From positions 71,892,418 to 71,956,417 of the forward strand of contig OY978526.1 of the NCBI GenBank assembly GCA_963854835.1: a stretch of DNA of 64,000 bases, given 5' to 3'. The notes beneath the pieces were generated by a model. That model was given only the letters and a program-made list of their open reading frames with translations. It was not told where the DNA came from and did not search any database. The first letter of the stretch is position 1, and the number at the start of each line of letters is the position of its first letter. The position numbers were made by a program, and so were the translations under genes. The stretch comes from Megamerina dolium. Its lineage: Eukaryota > Arthropoda > Insecta > Diptera > Megamerinidae. Shown piece after piece: positions 55,560 through 64,000 of this stretch.

Positions 55560-56300
55560 TTGGGTTGTGATGAGAGATGACATAACAGTAGAAATTTCTG
55601 TGAAAAGAGCTCATTGTGACCATGCTTTAGCTGAACGATTGTGTCAGAAGTGGTTTGTAGGACTTAAAAGTGGCACTTTTGATTTGGAAGATGAAAACGA
55701 CCCGTAACGCCACCAAAGCTTGAGGATGAAGAATTGGAGGCAAGGCTCGATGAAGATCCATCACAAACGCAAAACACTTGGAGTTACAAAGCCAAAAACT
55801 CGCCATCGTTTAAATGCAATGGTAATGTTTCTAAAGGTAGGAAATTCAGTGCCGTATGAACTGAAACAACTTCTCCAACAGCAAAAAAGAAAGGGATTCT
55901 GCATCGAATTGCGAGTGGCGATGAAAAGTCGGTCCATTGCGATAATCAAAAACGTTGGGCAACATATATGTACCCTGGCCGTGCCTCATCATTGATGGCC
56001 AAGCCGAATATTCATGGCGAGAATAACATGCTGTGTGTTTGGGGGGACCAGCAGGGTGTGGTGTATTATGAGCTGTTGCAATCGGGATATGTACCGACGA
56101 AAATTGATGCTATTGAGCTGAGCATTGCGAGAAAAACGGCCGCAATATGCCGATAAACAGAACAAAGTCATTGTGCAACATGATAATGCTCGGCCACATG
56201 TTGCGACTCCCATCCGCCGTATAACCCAGACATTTCGAATTGCCCTCTCGTGCACCATTGTTGACCAGCGCGATTTTCCCTAATCTCTTAAGTTAGGTCG
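55560..56300 (+). pseudogene. mariner (mauritiana-like) transposase relic
   Basis: Broken frames: LCQKWFVGLKSGTFDLEDEN (HTH to linker), SLRMKNWRQGSMKIHHKRKT, then VMFLKVGNSVPYELKQLLQQ and GFCIELRVAMKSRSIAIIKN, where a shifted frame holds the GDEKW segment near 55916-55930. After a further shift, KRPQYADKQNKVIVQHDNAR PHVATPI gives the second Asp near 56180. The third Asp segment is unreadable. Inactive. Confidence 0.72.
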
Positions 56301-57633
56301 TGGCAAGTATAAGCAACGACTTGTTTGAGCTCTCATGAGAAATCAAGCTTGCTGATGATTTTCACGATGAAAAAATGAAAAAAAAAAAATATATGTTTTT
56401 AATTTTAAATACGTCATCATTAAAAAAAAACTATTTTAATTTTTCACTTAGCACTGCCAGTTTTTTTTTTGTACAATACTGTATAAGAGTAAGCTATTCT
56501 TATGCTATGCTATTTATATTTAGAAACTTTTGAAGCTTTATTTCATAATTACTTAATGTTTCGTATTTGTGTGTGTGTGGCTTTTTATCACATTTGCTTG
56601 TATTTATTTGTATTTCTTTTTTTAAATTTATTATAATTTTTTCTGTGGTTCTATTTTATTTTAACATTGTAGTGTGGTTTTTATTGTTGTATACCTTATT
56701 GTTATTGTTTATATAGTCGTTGTTATTTATTTAATATTGATATAATTTTATGTGTGAATCATCATGAGCTAATAGCAATTAGACGTTAAAACATCTAATC
56801 TTTTTCAACTTTTTTTTTTTTTTTATAAAACTTGTGAACATAACTATACAGGGGAGGTAATTACACGCGCTCTTACAAACATACTTATCATATGCATATG
56901 TACATAAGTAATTGTTCAAAATGAATGCATGTGCTTGTGGCTTGTGGTCATATTTGTTTTTGTTTTTAATTGTGTTTTGACATAACACATTTTGTATGAA
57001 ATGTATGTAGGCCAAGTTGCTATGATGCTTATGCCGAATGGTACTGATGATGTGTTTGTATGTGGACATGTTTTCGTACGCACATTCTGCTCAAAGTATA
57101 TTTGAAAGTCACTTGATAATAAATGAAGCGTGGTGAAATTTGTTTAGAAATTGTTCAAATACTTTTGCCACAAGACAATTTTGCAATCATTAGGCATATG
57201 CTTATGCGAAAGATGACATTTTTCATTCTGTACTTTTGTGTTTTTGTTTTATATCTATATTATTTTAATCACAACTATTTAATAGAAATTTGCAGCTAAT
57301 TTTATGCTTTGTTAGTTTTATTTAACTGATAATTAATTACTATTGTAGCGTCTAAATGATTGTTAATTTGTTTTGAAGACAAAGCAAAATGGAAACGAAA
57401 AAAAAATAATTAATAATTAATATAAATGCTACAATAATTAATTTGCTACATTTTTTTAATGTATGGTATAATATATGTATATTATAATTTAAATGACTTT
57501 ATAAAGATAGCCATGATTTTATTATCTTTTTACCATTGTCCAAGGTTTATGAATGTGTTGTATAAAGACATATGACTTCATAATATGAGAGGAGCATATA
57601 AACCATTTATGTTAAAAAATATGCAAATTATTG
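56301..57633. other. AT-rich intronic DNA
   Basis: Poly-A/T tracts at 56380, 56800-56825. Nothing recognised. Confidence 0.4.
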
Positions 57634-57635
57634 TA

Positions 57636-58302
57636 CAAGGGTTGCCTATTATATTTTTTAAAAAAGTATGAAAATGCATTTGGAAGGTTTATACACTTTT
57701 TGCATACGCTCAAACCAATTGTCGAATCATTTTTGCCACTCCGACTGAGAGCCCTCCAAAATATGGTTTTTGTTTGGTTTGGCTCGTCTTGGGAAGACCC
57801 ACATGGTTGATTGTTGATTTGTTTCGGGCTCATACGCTTATATCCATGATTCGTCACCTGTCACGATCATATAAACGTCGTTCGAAGCAACGCGATCGAA
57901 TTTTTTCCGTCCGATGATCGATTTTGGACGACCTTCACAACATACGTCCTGGAGCGAACGGCGACCACGCTTGAATTCGTTAAACCAGTTATAAATTGTC
58001 TGGAGGGTTTGTGCTTCATCGCCAAATGCCGCATGAAGATGATCGAAGCACTGTTGTTGAGATATTTCACTTCGGAAATCGTAAAAAATCATAGCTCGAA
58101 AATGTTCACGACGAGTTAAATCCATTCTTTGATCGAGCTGATTTTTTCAAGTCACTGTAAACAACACAAATAGCGCTTGTACATCAAAAAGTTTTGAGTA
58201 AGTTTATGCTAAAAAATGTCAAACTTTCTAATGGATATGTCAGATTTGACGAAAACGTACTAGATAATATTTTTTAGAAAAAAATATAAAAGGCAACCCT
58301 CG
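57636..58302 (-). mobile_element. mariner deletion derivative, 667 bp (mellifera-like), MITE-sized
   Basis: TA flanks (57634-57635, 58303-58304). Ends CAAGGGTTGCCTATTATATT and (complement) CGAGGGTTGCCTTTTATATT. The minus-strand gene starts MDLTRREHFRAMIFYDFRSE at 58125 and the HTH region is intact through QTIYNWFNEFKRGRRSLQDV and EGRPKSI. It then jumps to MIVTGDESWI (first Asp), with a stop next, and a short later piece SSQDEPNQTKTIFWRALSRS. The second and third Asp regions are deleted. It keeps the ends and DNA-binding half, so an intact relative could mobilise it. Confidence 0.9.
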
Positions 58303-58304
58303 TA

Positions 58305-58745
58305 CATATAATAGGTAGGAAGGTCAAAAGGTTCCAAGTTTATAATAATTTCTTATTAATATGACGTGTGAGTCAATAACATTTTATTCTGCGAAAGTAA
58401 AGTCATACATATTCAAAGGGAGGCTAACATATTTATCAACACACTCTGAATCTCATGAACGAATATGTGCACATAAATATGACATTAATAAATTTTATGG
58501 CATTTTTATGATAATCTTATGGACATAAAATTTCAGCTTTGAAATTTTTCGCACATCAACTAAAAATTTCACAGCAGTATTTTCAAATATTGAAAGAAAT
58601 TGTGATCATCTGTCGGCAAATTATTGGAAAATCCACCGAAAATGAGAAATTTTTCATAAGAAGACTTGAAGTTTTTGTAGGAAGAAACCTAAAAAAAAAA
58701 AGAAATACCCATTTGAAAATGATAAAACATGATGTTTCCAGTACT
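58305..58745. other. AT-rich intronic DNA
   Basis: Nothing recognised. Confidence 0.4.
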
Positions 58746-59170
58746 TGCTTACTAACTTACTTATATGGCCATTACAACCGAAAATCGATTTAGGCCGAAT
58801 CTAGCATACTTCGCCAGCCAACTCTTTCCTTCGCTAGATGGCGCCAGTTACAAATTCCAAGCGCTGGTAGTATTTCTCTCTATTTCTAGTTCTCCAGTAC
58901 TTGTACCGGAGGTTAGGTCTGCTTCTTTTGCGTCGTCCACCAGCGGGTTCTGAATATAACACCATAGCCGGAGCGTGTTCTTCCATTCGCTTCAATTTTA
59001 ATGTGCTTTACTTACATTCATATTTTATTATCGTGTTGTCTCTTTTCTCCATTTCAACCTGACAGGCTCTTCGAAACCTCGAGCTTCCATCGCGACTAGG
59101 TCTTTCTCTCTATCGAGGTCTTCTTGTAGGTCCCGAATACATCCCCTTTTTGAGTAAATCGTGTTCTTCG
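58746..59170 (-). pseudogene. RTE-like retrotransposon 3' relic
   Basis: 58750-58985 matches 38240-38470: TTACTTATATGGCCATTACA, ACCGAAAATCGATTTAGGCC, TACTTCGCCAGCCA, GATGGCGCCAGTTA, and GGAGCGTGTTCTTCCATTCG. It includes the TTAC-type tail and the C-terminal coding end. Several small deletions disrupt it. 59035-59170 repeats degenerate parts of the same region (CTCGAGCTTCCATC, GTGTTCTTCGATTCGCTTGT). Confidence 0.7.
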
Positions 59171-59572
59171 ATTCGCTTGTGTTCTTTTTAGTACCTACAC
59201 TTAGAATTTAATACAAGCGAAAACAGTTGAAATATATTTTTGCTGGTTAGTATTCAGTAGTACAAAAGTTCTTCAGTATTTTGGTGTAACGTATTATAGG
59301 GGATTAAATTCCCTGTAAATTTCGTAAATTTTTAACCATCTATTATTATTAAGGCTATGAAGCACCGCGACCTCTAACCTTTTATAAATTAGGATTAATA
59401 AATTTTTAAGGTCGTAGTGTTTGACCTTGGAGTCATAAGTTGTACGGGATATTTTACTACAAGTTTCTCAGTTTTTTAGGTAATTTCTTCATTTTTTGCC
59501 TGTAAGAATATTGAAACCAAGTTGACATGTTTCTGATGTCTAGTCATGGATAATCAAATATAAACTATAAAA

Positions 59573-60120
59573 TTGCGGCTGTGTTTATAAACAAAAATGC
59601 CGCACCTGGGGATCGGAAAACCCGCACGTGATCGTCGCGAAGCCAATGCATCTTCATAGAGTGATCGTTTGGTGCCGATTTTGGAGCGGTGGCATCATTG
59701 GCCCATTTCCCTTAGAAAATGCTGCTGGAAATGCCATTTCGGTCAACGGTAAGCTGTACAGAGGCATGATAAACGATATTTTGTGGCTGGAAATTGAACA
59801 CATGGACTTGGACGATCTTTGGTTCAGCAGAATGTCGCGCCATGTACCATGCCATGCAAGCAAGCCCAAGCCACAATCGATCTTTGCGTGTTATCAGCCG
59901 TCTCAACTATGTCGATTGGCCACCTGGAAGCTGTGATTTGACACTTTTATACATATATTTGTGGGCTGAAGAACCGAGGTAATGCGAACAATCCATTAAC
60001 GCGTCAGATCCTTTAGGCGGATATAGAGCAAGCTATTCGTAAAATAGAACCAGAAACCGCCACCAAAATCTCGGAAAACTGGGTTGATGGGAATGCGCTA
60101 CTGCGAAACCACATGAATTA
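59573..60120 (+). pseudogene. DD41D transposase relic (fourth copy)
   Basis: Starts mid-gene at VFINKNAAPG (for GYVNKQNCRIW) and shifts to MHLHRVIVWCRFWSGGIIGP, NAAGNAISVNGKLYRGMIND and LWFSRMSRHVPCHASK. Then RVISRLNYVDWPPGSCDLTL, where the third Asp segment reads LLYIYLWA, and ends SENWVDGNALLRNHMN plus stop near 60120. Catalytic positions two and three are both lost. 5'-truncated with at least three frame changes. Confidence 0.78.
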
Positions 60121-60891
60121 AGGCGTGTTCCAAAGAATAATATACAGAAATAATATAATTTTTTCAATTCTTAGAAATTTTAAAAATAAACTTGTATATT
60201 AAAAATATTTTATAAGCAATGAAATGGGAAATTTTCCATTTTCCATTGTGCATCATATATTTTGCTTTCGTAAATTTTAACACCGTCGCTCTAAGCAGTA
60301 CCCTAATCTCTAAAATGTTATTGGTGCGTTACAAGCGAATCAGCATATTTGAATGTAAACAACGTTGTTTTAAAATGAAAATTAAGAGTTGACATCGTTG
60401 AATTGCTTCTATAGAGCTTCCATTGGGAAGTTGATTATTTTATGCGTAAATATTCACGATTTCAACTCAACCAGAAGTTCTATGGAAATAATAATTTTTC
60501 TTGCTTCTAATGAAATATGTTCGAAAACTTTAATGAAGATTTTTGCTCGGAGTTTTGGTAGTTGTATCATAACAATATCTGCGAACATCCATGCGATAGC
60601 GTTATGGAAACTTTGTCAAAGCAAGAACTTGCATTTTTTATTGATTTGGAAGTGCAAATTATTGCTCGGTAAATCACGTTACTTAGGTTATCACGATGAA
60701 GACCTTTTTCGTGGAATGAATTGTTGGTCGTGTTGCAACCACCTCTCAATATTGGGGGAAATTTAAATTAAATTTCTTAAGGTGTGGCTTGTGCCTAGAA
60801 GGAGTTTGTTTTTCTTAGACGGCTTTGAACGAAAGAATTCTAGTCATTTCCATGCTACTCTTTAACCTTTTTCAACTTTTTCTATCACCTT
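60121..60891. other. Unassigned stretch with a 125-codon open frame
   Basis: An open frame on the plus strand (60389-60766, TTG/ATG-type starts) and a 60-codon one on the minus strand show no family motif. Composition (Ile, Leu, Cys, Ser) looks like chance. Left unannotated as a gene. Confidence 0.3.
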
Positions 60892-61190
60892 TTTTCTCAG
60901 TGGTTAGTGCGTTGAGCGTCTGATCTGTAGGTCTTGGGTTCAATCTCCGGCTGAAGTACAACTTTAATATCGGCAAGCAATTGGCGATTCTTCCGGCAGT
61001 AGCAAGTGGCTATGGAAAAGCTTCTAAAAAGAATTCTGCTACAAAGCTCAGAAAATTTGATGTCACAAGAGTTCTGTTGTTCGGGACCGGCTAAATTTCC
61101 TGTCCTAAATTTAGCACTGACAACAGCAATGGAAGAGAAGCTTGGGCAAAGAGCCCTTCGGGGCTGATAAGTGCCAAATATTTTTATTTT
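60892..61190 (+). repeat. tRNA-derived SINE, copy 10 (A-type tail)
   Basis: Head CAGTGGTTAGTGCGTTGAGC, CTGATCTGTAGGTCTTGGGT, then TTCAATCTCCGGCTGAAG. Body TTCTTCCGGCAGTAGCAAGT, GATGTCACAAGAGTTCTGTT, TTCGGGACCGGC. Tail CCCTTCGGGGCTGATAAGTG then T-rich. Confidence 0.85.
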
Positions 61191-63459
61191 TTTAATTTTT
61201 TTAGGTGAAATAGATATGGTGGAAATGTCTACTGGGATATTGCAAAATAATAATAATAATAATAACAACAATAAACACTAAATTCTATGTACACTTATGA
61301 GTAGGTCATTGCTCTCCCCATATTTGTTATTCGACATAGAATTTTCCACTTTGTTATTAGCGCGCAGCTCGTTGTACACGAGTGTGTATACATATATTTC
61401 TATTGAGAGAAGGTAGTAATTTTTTAGGTAAGTGCTCTACAAAAAAAAAAAAAAAAGAACAAAAAACTTGAAATATACTTTATGTGTGTAGGTTGTTGTC
61501 ATTGCTGTGGTTGTTTAGCGATGAAAGTTAAAAGAGATTGACAAAGTAAACTACATGCTTGTGCACTTAACATTTAATTTTTTTTTTTTTTTTTTTTTTT
61601 TGGCAAAGCAGAAATAACAAGTGGACGTTTTTGTTTTGTTCACAAAATGAAGAAAAAATAAAAAGGAAAGAAATTCAGAGTAAAAGATTGGAAAAAGGAA
61701 TTGGGAGAATTTCTTGTTGTTGTTGTTGTTCTTTGTTGTTTTTTTTCTTTTATTTACTTAGAGCATCAATTTATTTGCTATTTATATGGACATTATATCT
61801 AAAGGGAATCGCCATGGCGTCTTGATGGATTACTTTTGAAATTCTCCATAACTGTGATAGTATTGGCTTTAAATGTGCTTCACTTTAGATAATTTTTGCT
61901 TTAAATTCTTCATTTCTAAGAGCATATACATACAATATGTTGAATAAAAGTATACAAATATGCTAAATAAACTTTGAGACTGGAAATGACGTAAATCGTC
62001 GTCGTAAATCACATAAAGATAATACTTTTTTAATTAAGCTGAACAGATTTTTAAAATATTCACATATTTCAGGCAACTTACCATCACCATACAGATACAT
62101 AAATATTTAATTTTTATTCAAAATGACATTGTATGGAATATTAAGTAGATATATTTTCATAAACGACCATCAGACTGATGCTGTGTACGAGGAGTAGATT
62201 GCCACTCGTCTGTTGTATGACTAAGATTTTTTGATTTATTTTTTGTTTATACTTTTTTTTTTTGTTTCGTTCATTTGTTGAAATCTTACCCCATAGAGCA
62301 GTAGTATTAATGTCGCGACATCTCATTCATCCAGCCAACACGGTTGAATGAAACTACTATAAATGCGATGAGGCGACAATCGTATCATCATCGTGTACGG
62401 CGAAAGATTCTATGTTGCGGTCTGTCCATGGCTATATGCTAAACCCAATATATGTATGTAGTATGTGGTAATATTATATACTTGTTACAATCGTTATTGC
62501 TAAAGCTGTCGGGGGAACTACCCCAGCCACTGTATGTATTACTATTTCTCATACACCCAACACCATTCGCATCACTCCATTAGCGCCCACATTATCATAT
62601 GATTATATTCTGCTCACACCGGGTATGATAAATATTGCTTTATTTTTGCATAATCATTATTATTTATTTACATGTACTATGTACAGTATGTTCCACAAAA
62701 AAAGTGTTCTATATCCTAATGTTCTAAAATGCATGTGTGGAAAGCAACATTTTTTCAAAAGCGCGAACACATCCTTAGAATATTATACTATAAAGAAACT
62801 ACTATGTAGTTGCTATATTAGGGCGTTTACATTTTATTTCCATTGTATTGCAAAAAAAAGCTACCTTTGGGTAATACTTTGAGAGTTGGAAAGGACGATG
62901 TCAACGACGAAAAAATTCACATTTCTGGTTTGCCAAAAATTTGGAAATATAATATAATCATATTCCTACTGACAATCTCATTACGTAGCGCTAAATACCA
63001 AACTTTATATGAATAAAGTGCCACGTTATAGTTTTCTCGGAGTAGCTTCTGAAAATGTTGATTTTAATATTTTATAAACTCGGGAAAAAATGTAAAACAT
63101 TTTAGATTATTTATGCAATGTTTTTTTTTTCAGTAAAGTAGTTTAGGTATTCTTAATTTTTACATATGGTCTATACGTTTTGAAAATCCGGAACAATAGA
63201 TCTTTCAGTAAATTCTTTCTGACTAAAAACTCAGAGGTGTTGTGTGGGAAATAGTTAAACAAACTAATACACTGTAAAAATTCTTGTTTCTAAATTATTT
63301 CACTGTAGAAAATATCGTAGCCACAAACCACTTGGCGATAACTATAATCTGAAACTGTTTTTGAAATTTTTAGGACCACGCGTTCTCATGAATTCAAGAA
63401 AATGAAAAACACAATTGGCAACACTTTGTTTTATAAAAAAAAAAAAAAATCATCAATTA
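61191..63459. other. AT-rich intronic DNA with simple repeats
   Basis: (AAT)n at 61248-61264, A run 61441-61455, T run about 61578-61601, TTG repeats at 61714-61740, A run 63435-63448. No gene or element recognised. Confidence 0.4.
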
Positions 63460-64000
63460 GTGATGTTCGGTTCCGAGTATTTAAAGAACCAGTTGTATCG
63501 AGTCCAGTTCCAAGGAAAACCGAGTATTTGGACCGGATCCGGTTTTCAAAAAAGTGGTAACGGAAATAAGCCCACTCAAAATAGCTAAAGAAAAGTTTAT
63601 ATACATTTTTTTTTTCAAAAAGTCTATTTCTTTTTATATTTTTGTTATAAAGTAAAGAAAATAAATATATTACAATACATTCATTTTGTAATTTATATTT
63701 CTGGGACAAAAATTTTATAAAAATAAATGAAATTTTAATAAAAATAAAATGATTTGGGATCTAGCGGTACTTGAACGTATGAAGTTTCTGGTTAAAATAG
63801 AGATTTGCAAAATTTTCGTCTGTTGAAACTGTTTTTGCCCCTCTCCGGGTCGATTTTTGGTTCTGTAGGAGCCGCTTTCGGTTATTTTGTGATTGTTTTT
63901 CAGTTATTTGCACGTATTTTTCGTGGTTTCTGAGACCATTTTTTAGTTATTTTAAACCGTTTTTCGGTTATTCTAAGTTTTTCGGTACTTGTAAGACCCA
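63460..64000. mobile_element. Possible left end of a MITE running off the window
   Basis: Begins TAGTGATGTTCGGTTCCGAG after an A run and has repeated CGGTTATTTTGTGATT, TTCGGTTATTCT and ACCGGATCCGGTT motifs up to the window edge. TAGTGATG-type starts are common in hAT elements, but the other end is not visible. Confidence 0.25.

Larger units (their letters stand above)
10824..64000 (+). other. pum: pum intron 2, donor side (>53 kb in window)
   Basis: Begins with a consensus donor. The next Pumilio segment expected from Drosophila (beginning around AKKLWEK) was not found anywhere to the right, so the intron should extend beyond the window. Drosophila pum also has very large introns. Nearly all recognisable content is transposable elements. 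Confidence 0.7.

Noticed and set aside
60389..60766. 125-codon ORF as a gene
   Set aside because: No recognised motif, no splice context, and an overlapping antisense frame of similar quality.
10824..64000. Further pum exons, including PUF repeats
   Set aside because: Looked for the expected next segment and for PUF-repeat-like sequence; none found in either strand.
1..64000. LTR retrotransposons, CRISPR arrays, rRNA genes
   Set aside because: No gag/pol/integrase motifs, long terminal direct repeats, spacer arrays or rRNA sequence seen.

Overview
This is AT-rich eukaryotic nuclear DNA from a higher fly (Diptera, Schizophora). It covers the 5' end of the translational repressor gene pumilio (pum) and long transposon-filled introns. 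The fly assignment rests on two exons that match the N-terminus of Drosophila Pumilio closely but not identically, so the species is probably a non-Drosophila fly such as a tephritid or calyptrate. The DD41D (rosa-type) and mariner transposase relics fit that. There is no bacterial gene organisation; almost everything outside the two exons is intron or mobile-element debris.

Layout. 1-784: a DD41D transposase relic running off the left edge. About 1.2-2.4 kb: probable pum leader, whose last 315 bases are an AUG-free reading frame continuous with the pum start codon. 2422-2640: first recognised pum coding exon. 2641-10049: intron 1, with a Jockey-type retrotransposon, two RNase H relics of other non-LTR elements and SINE copies. 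10050-10823: second pum coding exon (Gly/Ala-rich, polyglutamine). From 10824 to the end: the start of a second intron longer than 53 kb; no PUF-repeat exon was found here. One short phase-0 candidate alternative first exon lies at 27925-28010.

The intron holds several nested repeat systems: (i) a tRNA-derived SINE family of about 300 bp, at least ten copies in both orientations with two 3'-tail types; (ii) a non-coding repeat family with a GTCY-rich head followed by tandem units of about 150 bp; (iii) Tc1 elements with IR/DR termini, one carrying an uninterrupted 346-residue transposase; (iv) mariner relics resembling at least four subfamilies; (v) DD41D relics; (vi) several MITEs; (vii) non-LTR relics. 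Nesting gives relative ages: repeat family first, then SINE, then Tc1 in the 15-19 kb block.

The most interesting observations are the AUG-free in-frame extension upstream of pum, the SINE family with readable pre-insertion sites, a tandem duplication with a Tc1 element exactly at its junction, and the nucleosome-length repeat arrays. Element boundaries without clear terminal repeats are approximate. Family assignments come from protein motifs recognised by eye, not from searches.
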